Shown here piece by piece: positions 16,123-25,773 of a DNA stretch of 45,121 nt (its first letter is position 1; each line of letters opens with the position of its first letter). The notes beneath the pieces were generated by a model. The model was not told the origin of the DNA and searched no databases. It saw only the letters and a program-made list of their open reading frames with translations. Both the position numbers and the translations under genes were made by a program. Source of the DNA: an uncultured Bacilli bacterium (lineage in GTDB: Bacteria; Bacillota_I; Bacilli_A; RF39; UBA660). Location: assembly GCA_934130485.1 (NCBI GenBank), contig CAKOYE010000004.1, positions 1 through 45,121 of the forward strand, read 5' to 3'.

Positions 16123-17257
16123 AACATTTCTTAAAATAGTAAACAAATACAAAGGAACAATTATACTTTATACAGTTATGCTTGTTATATTTGGTGGTAT
16201 AAATGTTTCTAGTAATGATCAAATTTCGATATTTACAAGTGATAAACCTGATATAGCTATTGTGAATAATGATGAATATAAGGGAATAACTAAAAATTTA
16301 ATTGATTATATGGGTAAAAATTCTAATATAGTTGAAATTAAAGATAATGAAGAATCAAGAAATGATGCGTTATTTTATAGAGATGTTAACTATATAATCT
16401 ATATACCAGAAAATTATCGCAATGATGTCCTTAATGGTATTAATCCTGAAATTAATATAAAAAGTACAAAAGATTATAATGCATCATTGGCAGAAATGAT
16501 TTTGATGCGATATATAAATGTACAAAATGTTTATTCTAAGGTTACAATTGAAGAGAATGAGTTAATTGACAACATAAATAATAATTTAAAAGAGAATTCT
16601 ACCATTCAAATTGCTTCCCAAATAGACACTAACACAACTAATAAAATAACTAGTTACTTTAATTTTGCAAGTTATAGTATTATGGCGGTAGTAATTTATA
16701 TTATATGTTTAGTTTTATCAAGCTTTTTATGTGGCGCAGTAAATAAAAGAATTATAGTTAGCGGTATGAATTATAAAAAACATAACTTACTAATTTTATA
16801 TTCAAGCTTGTTATATGCAATTATTGTATGGATTTTATATGTAACTTTGGGGCAGGTTTTAATAGGCAATATAATAGGAAATTTAAGAGGAACAATATAT
16901 ATAATAAATAGTTTAATCTTTACATTTTGTTCTCTTACAATCGCACTTTTAATTTCAACTTTAGTTAGAAATAAAAATGCAATTAGTGGGATTGTTAATG
17001 TTATAGCACTTGGTTCTGCATTTTTATGTGGTGCATTTGTACCAAGTGAGTTTTTACCTATTAAAGTTGTAAATATTTCTAAAATTTTACCAACATATTG
17101 GTATATTAAAACAAATGATATATTAAAAAATATGGAAATAATAAATTTTAATAATCTAAAACCACTATTTATCAATATGCTAATTATTATTGGGTTTTCA
17201 ATATTATTTATTATATTAAACAATTTAGCTTCAAGACAAAGGCAAAAAAATAACTAA
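16109..17257 (+). CDS. ABC-2 type permease, second of two
   Basis: A 382-residue membrane subunit and divergent partner of the preceding permease. It has an N-terminal helix (about 13-30), an extracytoplasmic domain to about 185, then helices including ASYSIMAVVIYIICLVLSSFL and a conserved FLCGAFVPSEFLP turn typical of ABC-2 permeases before the last pair of helices. The start lies inside the end of the upstream gene (14 bp overlap). A long reverse-strand open frame within it is a shadow. Confidence 0.85.
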   Translation: MIVFKTFLKIVNKYKGTIILYTVMLVIFGGINVSSNDQISIFTSDKPDIAIVNNDEYKGITKNLIDYMGKNSNIVEIKDNEESRNDALFYRDVNYIIYIPENYRNDVLNGINPEINIKSTKDYNASLAEMILMRYINVQNVYSKVTIEENELIDNINNNLKENSTIQIASQIDTNTTNKITSYFNFASYSIMAVVIYIICLVLSSFLCGAVNKRIIVSGMNYKKHNLLILYSSLLYAIIVWILYVTLGQVLIGNIIGNLRGTIYIINSLIFTFCSLTIALLISTLVRNKNAISGIVNVIALGSAFLCGAFVPSEFLPIKVVNISKILPTYWYIKTNDILKNMEIINFNNLKPLFINMLIIIGFSILFIILNNLASRQRQKNN

Positions 17258-17317
17258 AAATAATTTTAATAAAATTTTTAAAAGTATTTATTAATGGTAA
17301 TAAAATTATTATAACTT

Positions 17318-17338
17318 GAGATCATTCTCTTTTTTTTT
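17318..17338 (+). terminator. Weak terminator after the ABC operon
   Basis: GAGA-TCAT-TCTC (17318-17329) followed by nine T. The stem is only four pairs but has a strong T-run, in the 143 bp gap before the muramidase gene. Confidence 0.4.
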
Positions 17339-17400
17339 GCTAATAAATTGTTTTTTTTAGAATTTTTTGATAACATTATAGATAATGAGGTGTATGTTTT

Positions 17401-18576
17401 ATGAAGAAGAGCGTTATTTTGATTGTTGTAACAATTTTTATTGTAATTTTAATAGGTGGTTTTTTTATTTATAATAAATTCATCAAGGAAGAAGTACTAA
17501 ATTTAAATTTAGATATTGATGTATATAGTGATAAAACATTATTTGATTATAAGGAAAATTTTGATTGTGAATTAAAAAATGATGAAAAAATTAATACAGA
17601 AAATGTTGGCAGTGTTGAGGTAATAACTCATTGTAAAAATTCTCAAAATAAAAGGTTAAAATATGTAGTAAACTTTAATGTTGTTGATTTAGTACCGCCT
17701 AAAATATTTCTTAAAAATTCATATACTGTAACAGAAGGTTATGAAAAAAAACTTACAGACGTAATTATATCAGCAGATAATTATGATAATTTTATTAAAA
17801 GAGAAATTATCGGTGAATATGATTTTAATACTGTAGGAAGTTATAATTTAACTTATAAAGCAACGGATAATAGTGGAAATGCTACTACTCAGGATTTTGT
17901 TTTAAATGTTGTAAAAAAAAGTAAAAATACTGCAACACCTAATAATTCATATATTGCTTTTAGTGATGCTTTAAAAAATTTTAAAACAGATAATACAAGT
18001 GTAGGAATAGATGTATCAAAATGGCAAGGTGATATTGATTTTAAAAAGGTAAGAGAATCAGGAGCAGAATTTGTGATGATTAGAATAGGCTATCAAGATG
18101 GATTTGATGGTGACTATATAATGGATCCATATTTTAAACAAAATATGGAAAAAGCAAAAGAAAATAATTTAAAAATTGGAATTTATTTTTATAGTTATTC
18201 TAATAGTATAGAAGAAAGTGAAAAACAAGCTGAATGGGTTATTAATAATTTAAAAAATTATGAAATAGATTTGCCAGTTGTATATGATTGGGAAGTTTGG
18301 TCAAGTTTTAATTCTATAAATGCTAGTTTACATAAATTTAATTTAATGGCAGAAACATTTTTAAAAAAAATAGAGGATGCTGGTTATAAATCTATGTTAT
18401 ATAGTAGTAAGAATTATTTAGAAAACATATGGGAATTACAAAACTATAAAACTTGGTTAGCTCATTATACAAATAAAACAAATTATAATGGTAATTATTA
18501 TATGTGGCAAATGTGTAGTGATGGAAAAATTGATGGAATAAATGGCTATGTTGATATTGATATACTTTATAAATAA
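17401..18576 (+). CDS. Membrane-anchored GH25 lysozyme (muramidase) with Ig-like domain
   Basis: Cell-wall hydrolase of 391 residues that would cleave the N-acetylmuramic/N-acetylglucosamine bond outside the membrane. An N-terminal membrane helix (4-27) is followed by a variable region (30-95) and an Ig-like DUF5011-type domain (about 98-175, from VPPKIFL to FVLNVV, containing GSYNLTYKATDNSGN). The GH25 barrel occupies about 195-391. Catalytic acids are in GIDVSKWQG (Asp) and VVYDWEVW (Asp/Glu), and the fold ends MWQMCSDGKIDGINGYVDID. A GAGGTG site precedes the ATG. The same TM plus Ig-like layout recurs in the deacetylase at 23673. It could act in growth, separation or spore release. Confidence 0.9.
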   Translation: MKKSVILIVVTIFIVILIGGFFIYNKFIKEEVLNLNLDIDVYSDKTLFDYKENFDCELKNDEKINTENVGSVEVITHCKNSQNKRLKYVVNFNVVDLVPPKIFLKNSYTVTEGYEKKLTDVIISADNYDNFIKREIIGEYDFNTVGSYNLTYKATDNSGNATTQDFVLNVVKKSKNTATPNNSYIAFSDALKNFKTDNTSVGIDVSKWQGDIDFKKVRESGAEFVMIRIGYQDGFDGDYIMDPYFKQNMEKAKENNLKIGIYFYSYSNSIEESEKQAEWVINNLKNYEIDLPVVYDWEVWSSFNSINASLHKFNLMAETFLKKIEDAGYKSMLYSSKNYLENIWELQNYKTWLAHYTNKTNYNGNYYMWQMCSDGKIDGINGYVDIDILYK

Positions 18577-18583
18577 AAATTAA

Positions 18584-18612
18584 TTTACACGAATAAATGT
18601 TTGTGATAAAAT
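18584..18612 (+). promoter_or_regulatory. Vegetative promoter of the Y-family polymerase gene
   Basis: TTTACA (18584-18589), 17 bp spacer, TAAAAT (18607-18612), 16 bp before the ATG. Confidence 0.55.
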
Positions 18613-18627
18613 TAAATTGGTGATACT

Positions 18628-19800
18628 ATGAAAAGAATTATTATGCATATTGATGTAAATAATGCTTTTTTATCTTGGACAGCATTAGAATTATTACAAA
18701 ATGGCTCAAAATACGATATTAGAAATAGCTATGCAGTAATAGGAGGAGATCCTAGTGCTAGAAAAGGTATAGTTTTGGCTAAATCTAATCCCGCAAAAAA
18801 ACAGGGTGTTGTCACTGCTGAAACCTTATATAGCGCTAAAAAGAAGTGTCCAGTTTTAAGAGTATATAAACCTAATTATTCTTTCTATCAAAAAATGTCT
18901 AATAATATGTTTCAATTATTATATAAATATACTCCGGATATTGAAATTGCTTCAATAGACGAGTGTTATTTGGATTATACTCCAATAAAACATATTTACG
19001 GTGATCCTTTGAACTTTGCTAAAAAAATACAAAATGAAATTTATGAAAATTTAGGATTTACTGTGAATATTGGAATTGCTAATAATAAATTATGTGCTAA
19101 AATGGCTTCTGATTTTGAAAAACCATTTAAAATTCATACCTTATATGAAAATGAAATAAAACAAAAAATGTGGCCTTTGCAAGTTGGCGAATTATTTGGA
19201 ATAGGAAAAAAAACGGTTCCCAAATTAGAAAAACTAAATATTTATAAAATTAGTGATTTAGCAAATTCTGATTTAGATAAATTAAGTAAATATTTTAAAA
19301 ATCAGGCACAATATTTAATAAATAGAGCTAATGGTATTGATGAAACAAAAGTTATAAGTACACCACCAGAGAGAAAAGGAATTGGAAATGAAATAACACT
19401 TCCTAAAGATATAGAAACAAAAGAAGAGGTATTTAATTGTTTTAATATTTTATCAGAACAAATTTCTGCAAGACTAAAAAAAATGGAAAAATATGCTCTA
19501 ACTATAACTATAATTTTAAAAGATAATTTATTTATAAGAAGTACTCATCAAAAAAAACTTTTAAATGCAATTAGAAATAGTGAAGATATTTTAAAAATTG
19601 CTAAAGAATTATATTTGGAAATGAAATACGAAAAACCAATTAGATTAATTGGAATCAGAGTAAATAATTTAACAGATGTGGTTATTCATCAAGTATCAAT
19701 ATTTGAAAAAAACATTGAAGAAAATATTAAACTAGAAAAAACAGTTGACGATTTAAAAGAAAAATATGGAACAAAAATTATCAAAAACTTAAATAAATAA
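18628..19800 (+). CDS. dinB: Y-family DNA polymerase (DinB/Pol IV-like)
   Basis: Translesion DNA polymerase of 390 residues. The palm opens MHIDVNNAFLSW, with metal-binding Asp and a steric-gate Phe. SIDECYLDYT carries the second catalytic Asp-Glu pair, and VNIGIANNKLCAKMASDFEKP is the typical finger/palm helix. The helix-hairpin-helix thumb is LFGIGKKTVPKLEKLNI, and the little-finger domain covers roughly 245-380. The VNNAF form instead of MDAFF puts it in the subfamily widespread in Bacillota and annotated as Pol IV. No C-terminal beta-clamp motif of the strong QLxLF type is obvious; VVIHQVSIFE near 365 is the likely equivalent. No LexA box was noticed in the short upstream region. Confidence 0.9.
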   Translation: MKRIIMHIDVNNAFLSWTALELLQNGSKYDIRNSYAVIGGDPSARKGIVLAKSNPAKKQGVVTAETLYSAKKKCPVLRVYKPNYSFYQKMSNNMFQLLYKYTPDIEIASIDECYLDYTPIKHIYGDPLNFAKKIQNEIYENLGFTVNIGIANNKLCAKMASDFEKPFKIHTLYENEIKQKMWPLQVGELFGIGKKTVPKLEKLNIYKISDLANSDLDKLSKYFKNQAQYLINRANGIDETKVISTPPERKGIGNEITLPKDIETKEEVFNCFNILSEQISARLKKMEKYALTITIILKDNLFIRSTHQKKLLNAIRNSEDILKIAKELYLEMKYEKPIRLIGIRVNNLTDVVIHQVSIFEKNIEENIKLEKTVDDLKEKYGTKIIKNLNK

Positions 19801-19828
19801 TTGAAAAATACAAAATATATGATATACT
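19801..19828 (+). promoter_or_regulatory. Promoter of the pheST T-box transcript
   Basis: TTGAAA (19801-19806), 16 bp, TATACT (19823-19828). It begins directly after the polymerase stop codon. Confidence 0.55.
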
Positions 19829-19854
19829 TGTAATAGATATTTTTAAAAGCAATG

Positions 19855-20058
19855 ACAAAGAAGTAGTAGTAAAAGATTTATTTAAAGAGAGTTAGGATTT
19901 GGTGTAACCTAATAATAATATTTTATGAATTCGTCTTTAGAGCTTTGTAAAAGAAAATTTATGACGGTAACGCGTTATAGTTTGAAGGTAGATTTTATAT
20001 CTATAAATTAAGGTGGTACCACGTAATCACGTCCTTATATCTAGGATGTGATTTTTTT
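19855..20058 (+). promoter_or_regulatory. T-box riboswitch controlling pheS-pheT
   Basis: A tRNA-sensing leader: uncharged tRNA-Phe should stabilise the antiterminator and allow transcription. The T-box core AAGGTGGTACCACG (20010-20023) is nearly consensus. Stem I base ACAAAG (19855-19860) pairs with CTTTGT (19943-19948) and is followed at once by the AGTA motif on the 5' side. The likely specifier is the Phe codon TTC at 19930-19932. The terminator is AATCACGTCCT (20025-20035) with AGGATGTGATT (20043-20053) and a T-run to 20058. The T-box core directly precedes the terminator's 5' arm, as expected for mutually exclusive folding. The specifier position is less certain than the rest. Confidence 0.92.
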
Positions 20059-20074
20059 AATTAGGAGGAATTTT

Positions 20075-21124
20075 ATGAAAGAACAAATTAAAAAATTAAA
20101 AGAAGAAATATCTTTAAAATTAGATAATGTTAGTGATTTAAAAGATTTAAATGATTTAAAAGTTGAATATTTAGGAAAAAAGGGCGCTATTACAGAATTA
20201 TCTAGTCGTATGCGTGAATTAAATAACGAAGAAAAAAAAGAAATAGGTGTTTTATTAAATGATTTAAGATGTTATGTTAATAATTTATTTGATGAATTAA
20301 AAAATAAATTTGAAACAGAATTATTAAATAAAAAACTAGAAAGTGAAAAAATTGATATAAGCTTACCTAGTACAAAAATTAAAAGAGGTAGCAAACATCC
20401 TATGAGTTTAACAATTGAAGCAATTGAAGATTTATTTGTTTCAATGGGATATGATGTTGTAAGTGGTCCAGAGTTAGAAAGCGATGAATATTGCTTTGAA
20501 AGGCTAAATTTACCAAAAGGACATCCTGCTCGTGATATGCAAGATAGTTTCTATATAACTGATGAATATCTACTTAGAACACAAACATCATCTGTTCAAG
20601 CACGTTATATGATGAGTATGGAAGAAAAAAAGCCAATTAGAATAATTGTTCCAGGTAAAACTTATCGTAGAGAAGATGATGCTACTCATTCACCACAATT
20701 TTCACAAATTGAAGGACTTGTTATTGATAAAAAAGAAAATAATGTTTCATTAGCTGATTTAAAAGGAACATTAGAAATTTTCGCAAGAAAAATGTTAGGT
20801 GATAATCTTGATTTAAGATTTAGACCAAGTTACTTTCCATTCACAGAACCTTCTTATGAAGTTGATGTTACTTGTTTTAAATGTGGTGGAAAGGGATGTA
20901 ATTTATGTAAACAGACTGGTTGGATTGAAGTTTTTGCTGCTGGTATGGTACATCCTAATGTGTTAAAAATGAATGGTTATGATCCAGAAGTATATGGAGG
21001 ATTTGCTTTTGGACCAGGATGGGATAGAATTACAATGTTCCGTTATGGAATACCAGATATAAGACTAATGTATCAAAATGATATAAGATTTTTAAGTGAA
21101 TTTGATAGAAAGGATGAAGATTAA
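20075..21124 (+). CDS. pheS: Phenylalanyl-tRNA synthetase alpha subunit
   Basis: Catalytic subunit (349 residues) of the heterotetrameric PheRS that charges tRNA-Phe. The N-terminal coiled coil (1-85) precedes the class II core. Visible are motif 2 around GKTYRREDDATHSPQFSQIEG, the Cys cluster CFKCGGKGCNLCKQTGW common in Bacillota PheS, and motif 3 FGPGWDRITMFRYGI. I chose the ATG at 20075 because a TAGGAGGA site lies just upstream; the frame is open nine codons further to 20048, but that lies inside the leader terminator. The stop overlaps the pheT start by one base (TAATG). Confidence 0.97.
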   Translation: MKEQIKKLKEEISLKLDNVSDLKDLNDLKVEYLGKKGAITELSSRMRELNNEEKKEIGVLLNDLRCYVNNLFDELKNKFETELLNKKLESEKIDISLPSTKIKRGSKHPMSLTIEAIEDLFVSMGYDVVSGPELESDEYCFERLNLPKGHPARDMQDSFYITDEYLLRTQTSSVQARYMMSMEEKKPIRIIVPGKTYRREDDATHSPQFSQIEGLVIDKKENNVSLADLKGTLEIFARKMLGDNLDLRFRPSYFPFTEPSYEVDVTCFKCGGKGCNLCKQTGWIEVFAAGMVHPNVLKMNGYDPEVYGGFAFGPGWDRITMFRYGIPDIRLMYQNDIRFLSEFDRKDED

Positions 21125-23493
21125 TGATATTATCTAGAAAATTTGTAAGCGACTATATTGATCTTGACAACAATTTAACAATAAAACAAATTGCGGAAGA
21201 TATGACAAGAGTTGGTAATGAATATGATAATTGTGGAAAACTAATTGAAGCAAGTAATTTAGTTATCGGCGAAATTATTAAATGTGTTAATCATCCTGAT
21301 AGTGATCATTTACATGTATGTAAGGTTAATATTGGAAATGAAGTATTACAAATAGTTTGTGGTGCTCCAAATGCAAGAGTTGGCATTAAAGTTATAGTTG
21401 CTTTAGTTGGGGCTGTATTACCAGAAATTACTATAAAAAAAGGTGTCATACGTGGTGTTGAATCGAATGGTATGATGTGTTCTATGAAAGAGTTAGGGCT
21501 TGATAATAAATTTTTAACTCCAGAAGATATTAATGGAATTAAGGAGTTACCTGAATATGCAGTTGTAGGAGAAGACCCTATTAAATATTTAGGATTAGAT
21601 GATGAAATTATTGATTTTGAATTAACTGCAAATAGAGGAGATTTACTAAGTATGCTTGGTTTATCTTATGAATTAGGCGCAATATACGATAAAAAAGTTA
21701 AAGATATAGACTTAACATATAATGAAATAGATAAAAATATTGAATCAGAATTTTCTATTGATATTAAAACAGAAAAATGTAGTTTATTTTTAGCAAAGAA
21801 AGTATCAAATATTACTATAAAAGAAAGCCCTGATTTTATTAAAAATAGACTTATTGCATGTGGTATAAGACCTATTAATAATGTTGTTGATATTTCAAAT
21901 TATGTTATGTTAGAAACTGGTCAACCACTTCACTTTTACGATGCTGACAATTTAGGAGATACTTTAATTGTAAGAGATGCTAATGATGGAGAAAAATTAG
22001 TTACTTTAGATAATCAAGAGAGAACATTAACTAGTAATGACATTGTTATTGCAAATAGAAACGGATCTGTAGGTTTAGCAGGAGTTATGGGGGGCCTTAG
22101 TACAGAAGTTTTAGAAACTACTAAAAATATTATAATTGAATCTGCTATATTTGATTCAGTTAGTGTTAGAAAAACAAGTAAGAAAGTTTTAAGAAGTGAA
22201 GCTTCTAATCGTTTTGAAAAAGGAATAGATCCTAAAAGAACTTATATGGCTATAAAAAGAGCTTGTCATTTATTAGAAATTTACGCAAATGGTTCTATAT
22301 ATAATGGAATGCTTACATATGATAAAATGAATAAAGATGATAAAGTAATAGATATAACACTAGAAAATATTAATAATGTATTAGGAACTAATATTGACGT
22401 TAAAACTGTTATATCAGTATTTGAAAAATTAGGTTTTACCGCTCAAAACAAAGAAAATTTAATAACAGTTACTGTTCCAACAAGACGTACAGATATCTCA
22501 ATAAAAGAAGATTTAATTGAAGAAGTTGGTAGAATTTATGGAATTAATAATATTGAAGGTAAATTACCAAAACTTTCTATTAAACAAGGTAGTTATGATA
22601 AAACTACAAGACAAATTAGAAATAAATTAGTTGATTTAGGACTAAACGAAGTATTAACTCAAATATTCTTAAATGATGAAGTTGCACAAAAATATTGTGA
22701 CAAAGATTATGAAATTGTTAAACTTTTAGATCCATTATCAGTTGAAAAAAATGCATTACGTTATTCTTTAGTACCATCTTTATTAAAGGTATATGAATAT
22801 AATAAAGGTAGAAATTTAAAAGATATTACTATTTTTGAAATGGCCAAAGGTTTTTATAAAAAAGATGATAAATATGGTGAAGATAATAAATTAGGTATTT
22901 TAATGACAGGTGATTATTATTTAGAATTAGGTAATAGAAAAAAAGTTGATTTTTATGTTTTAAAAGGAATAATCGAAGAATTATTACATTTCTTAGGATT
23001 TGCTAATCGTTATAGTTTTGTAGTAGATAATATTAAAGAATTTCTACATCCTGGTGTATCAGCGACAATAAATGTAAATGGTTCTGATATTGGATTTCTA
23101 GGTTTATTACATCCAAGTATAGAAAAAAATGTATATGTTGCAGAAATTAATTTAGATAAATTATTAAAAAATAGAGTATCTAAATTAAAATATAAAGAAG
23201 TTTCTAAATATCCTAAAGTAGTTAAAGATTTAGCATTTATCGTTGATAAAAAAATAAATAGTGAAGATATAGTTAAGGTAATAAAAAAATCTGGTGGTAA
23301 GACATTAACTAATATTGAAGTATTTGATTTATATACAGGAGAAAATGTTAAAGAAAATGAAAAATCAATCGCATATTCACTAACTTTTGAAGATATGAAT
23401 AAAACTTTATCTGATGAAGAAGTAATGTTAATTTTTAATAAAATAATTAATGACGTTGAAGTAAAATTAAATGCTAAATTAAGAGATAAATAA
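21124..23493 (+). CDS. pheT: Phenylalanyl-tRNA synthetase beta subunit
   Basis: Beta subunit of PheRS, 789 residues, the normal bacterial length. Domain order: tRNA-binding EMAP-like domain (about 40-150, VIGEIIKCVNHPDSDHLHVC), B3/B4 editing domain (about 210-385), B5 (about 400-470), a catalytic-like core, and the C-terminal FDX-ACB anticodon-binding domain (about 695-789, YKEVSKYPKVVKDLAFIVD). It is translationally coupled to pheS and ends the T-box operon at the 23500-23539 terminator. Confidence 0.97.
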   Translation: MILSRKFVSDYIDLDNNLTIKQIAEDMTRVGNEYDNCGKLIEASNLVIGEIIKCVNHPDSDHLHVCKVNIGNEVLQIVCGAPNARVGIKVIVALVGAVLPEITIKKGVIRGVESNGMMCSMKELGLDNKFLTPEDINGIKELPEYAVVGEDPIKYLGLDDEIIDFELTANRGDLLSMLGLSYELGAIYDKKVKDIDLTYNEIDKNIESEFSIDIKTEKCSLFLAKKVSNITIKESPDFIKNRLIACGIRPINNVVDISNYVMLETGQPLHFYDADNLGDTLIVRDANDGEKLVTLDNQERTLTSNDIVIANRNGSVGLAGVMGGLSTEVLETTKNIIIESAIFDSVSVRKTSKKVLRSEASNRFEKGIDPKRTYMAIKRACHLLEIYANGSIYNGMLTYDKMNKDDKVIDITLENINNVLGTNIDVKTVISVFEKLGFTAQNKENLITVTVPTRRTDISIKEDLIEEVGRIYGINNIEGKLPKLSIKQGSYDKTTRQIRNKLVDLGLNEVLTQIFLNDEVAQKYCDKDYEIVKLLDPLSVEKNALRYSLVPSLLKVYEYNKGRNLKDITIFEMAKGFYKKDDKYGEDNKLGILMTGDYYLELGNRKKVDFYVLKGIIEELLHFLGFANRYSFVVDNIKEFLHPGVSATINVNGSDIGFLGLLHPSIEKNVYVAEINLDKLLKNRVSKLKYKEVSKYPKVVKDLAFIVDKKINSEDIVKVIKKSGGKTLTNIEVFDLYTGENVKENEKSIAYSLTFEDMNKTLSDEEVMLIFNKIINDVEVKLNAKLRDK

Positions 23494-23499
23494 AATTGT

Positions 23500-23539
23500 A
23501 ATTACGTAAATTCAGTTGTATTGAAATTACGTAATTTTT
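23500..23539 (+). terminator. Terminator of pheST
   Basis: AATTACGTAA (23500-23509) and its exact inverted copy TTACGTAATT (23527-23536), loop of 17 with some further pairing, T-rich tail. The stem is AT-rich, so strength is uncertain. Confidence 0.55.
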
Positions 23540-23672
23540 ATATAATTATTTATTAGGAAATAATAAAGCAATTAAAAAATATCTAATCTATAAAAAATGT
23601 CAAAATATAAAAAAATTCATAAAGATTAATAATAAAAAAATATTTAGTGGTATAATAAATATGGTGTTTGCT

Positions 23673-25094
23673 ATGGATAAAATTAAAAAAAATATAGTTT
23701 TTATTTTAATAGTTATTCTTATAATTATAATAAGTATTATATTTTTTTTAGTGTATCCTAAATTTAATATCAAAAATTATCAAAAAACAATAAACATTGA
23801 ATATGGAAATTCATATAATAATAATATTAAAGTATGTTATGGAAATAAATTAAAATGTAAGGAAATAGACCCTATTATTAGTGGTCAAGTTGATTTAGAA
23901 AAATTAGGAAAATATGAAGTAAAATATACATATAAATATAAAAATAAAGAAAAAATAATAAATCAAATTGTTAATGTAATTGATACTGTATCACCTAATA
24001 TAGAATTAGATGAAAGTGAATTATGGTATTGTCCAAATGGCAAAATTCCAAAATTTGGTTTTAAAGCTACTGACAATTATGATGGTAATATAACAAGTAA
24101 AGTAAGAGAAGAAATAAAAAATGATAATATAGTATTTACAGTTACAGATTCATCTGGTAATCAGACAAATTTGTCAAAATCAGCAATAAAAAAAGATACC
24201 GAAAAACCAAATATTAAACTTAATGGTGACGAAGAAGTTAGATTAACAGTAGGCGAAAGGTATGAGGAAATGGGCGCAATAGCTATAGATTATTGTGATG
24301 GAGATTTGACTGATAAAATCGAAATATCAGGTTCAGTTGATACTAATAAACCTGGTAGTTACATACTTGAATATAAAGTTAAGGATAGTAATAATAATGA
24401 ATCGACTGCTACTAGAAATATTACTGTAATTAATAATAATGAAATTATAACTCCAAATGGTAAAACAATTTATTTAACATTTGATGATGGACCTAGTATG
24501 TATACTAATGAATTATTAGATATATTAAAAAAATATGATGTTAAAGTTACGTTTTTTGTGACTGACCAAGCTTTAACACATGGATATGATGATGTAATAT
24601 TAAGAGCATATCAAGAAGGACATACTATTGGATTACATTCAAATAGTCATAATTATAGTTATATTTATTCAAGCGTTGATAACTATTTTAATGATTTATA
24701 TAGGATACAGGAAAAGGTTAAAAGAATAACTGGTTACACCTCAACTATTATTAGATTCCCTGGTGGAAGTTCTAATACTGTAAGTAAGAGTTACGATGGT
24801 GGAATTAAAATAATGAGCAAATTAACTGATGAGGTAACATTGCGTGGATTTAGATATTTTGATTGGAATGTTGTAAGTGGCGATGCAGGTGAAACATATA
24901 ACACTGATAAAGTTATTTCAAATGTTGTGAATTCACTAGGAAATGGTAGTACTTATGTAGTTTTACAACACGATATAAAAAAGTTTAGTGTAGATGCAGT
25001 TGAAGAAATCATAAAATATGGATTAAGTCACGGGTATCAATTTAGACCATTAACTATGAATAGTCCGAGAGTAGAACATGGGGTTAATAACTAA
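23673..25094 (+). CDS. Membrane-anchored polysaccharide deacetylase with Ig-like domains
   Basis: Likely extracellular peptidoglycan N-acetylglucosamine deacetylase, which confers lysozyme resistance. An N-terminal helix (about 9-29) is followed by two DUF5011/Ig-like repeats (about 35-115 and 180-255, the second ending SYILEYKVKDSNNNES) and the NodB domain (about 265-470). NodB motifs: TFDDGPS, HSNSH (metal histidines), RFPGGSSN, FDWNVVSGDA and VLQHD. I chose the ATG at 23673 with a GGTG site upstream; the frame is open to 23661, but TATAAT at 23651-23656 would place the transcription start near there. It is monocistronic and shares the TM-Ig-enzyme plan with the GH25 protein at 17401. Confidence 0.9.
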   Translation: MDKIKKNIVFILIVILIIIISIIFFLVYPKFNIKNYQKTINIEYGNSYNNNIKVCYGNKLKCKEIDPIISGQVDLEKLGKYEVKYTYKYKNKEKIINQIVNVIDTVSPNIELDESELWYCPNGKIPKFGFKATDNYDGNITSKVREEIKNDNIVFTVTDSSGNQTNLSKSAIKKDTEKPNIKLNGDEEVRLTVGERYEEMGAIAIDYCDGDLTDKIEISGSVDTNKPGSYILEYKVKDSNNNESTATRNITVINNNEIITPNGKTIYLTFDDGPSMYTNELLDILKKYDVKVTFFVTDQALTHGYDDVILRAYQEGHTIGLHSNSHNYSYIYSSVDNYFNDLYRIQEKVKRITGYTSTIIRFPGGSSNTVSKSYDGGIKIMSKLTDEVTLRGFRYFDWNVVSGDAGETYNTDKVISNVVNSLGNGSTYVVLQHDIKKFSVDAVEEIIKYGLSHGYQFRPLTMNSPRVEHGVNN

Positions 25095-25119
25095 AAAAAG
25101 TTATCATTGTAACTTTTTT
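25095..25119. terminator. Bidirectional terminator between deacetylase and DUF308 genes
   Basis: AAAAAGTTA (25095-25103), loop TCATTG, TAACTTTTT (25110-25118), with A-run and T-run on opposite sides, between convergent genes. Confidence 0.8.
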
Positions 25120-25700
25120 TATTCTTCAATTATTTTTATATTTTCCTTAAAATATTTTGCTATATTTTTTATATTTCTTTTTAATACAATCATATTTATT
25201 ATGTCAGAAATTGCGTAAACAATAATTACTATTCCTATAAATAATGTTATCGCAACTGATGAATCAATTGGATTTAATATTAAAATAAATCCACATACTA
25301 TTGATAAAATAGAAATTAACATTAGTAATATCCAAGGAGTGTTTTGAATTTTACTTAAATATAATGTTAAGCGAATTTTAAAAATACTTGTCATTATAAA
25401 CCATGTACCTAGCATTAATGGAATAATAATACTTAATACATTAGGATATATTAGCATCATAATTCCAAGTAGAATAGATAACATACTTGCTGGTAACATA
25501 TCAACAGGAATAAAATTATTATTTAATTTTATATCTGTAATCATTAAAATAACGCCATTTATAATTAGTATAACTGATAATATAACTCCTAAAATTTCTA
25601 AAGACATTTTAGGCATTAGTACCATAATAATTCCAATAATTATAAACATAATGGATATACAAATTGAAGAATTAATAAATGAATTTAATTTTTTTATCAT
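25119..25700 (-). CDS. DUF308/HdeD-like membrane protein
   Basis: A 193-residue integral membrane protein with six predicted helices in three similar pairs. Recurrent G-I-I/L-M-L-x-P turns (IIGIIMVLMPKMSLEILG, LLGIMMLIYPNVLSIIIP, VCGFILILNPIDSSVAI) are the hallmark of the DUF308 (HdeD-like) family. The function is unknown; E. coli HdeD is linked to acid resistance. It is monocistronic and convergent with the deacetylase. Confidence 0.8.
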   Translation of the reverse strand: MIKKLNSFINSSICISIMFIIIGIIMVLMPKMSLEILGVILSVILIINGVILMITDIKLNNNFIPVDMLPASMLSILLGIMMLIYPNVLSIIIPLMLGTWFIMTSIFKIRLTLYLSKIQNTPWILLMLISILSIVCGFILILNPIDSSVAITLFIGIVIIVYAISDIINMIVLKRNIKNIAKYFKENIKIIEE

Positions 25701-25773
25701 AACTCACCACCTTCCTTAACTGTTTAATTAATTTATTTTGTGTTATAATAATAAAAAATATACGGAGGAAAAT

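Noticed and set aside
16771..17223. 150-codon reverse frame in the second ABC-2 permease
   Set aside because: Shadow of an AT-rich membrane-protein gene; no start context.
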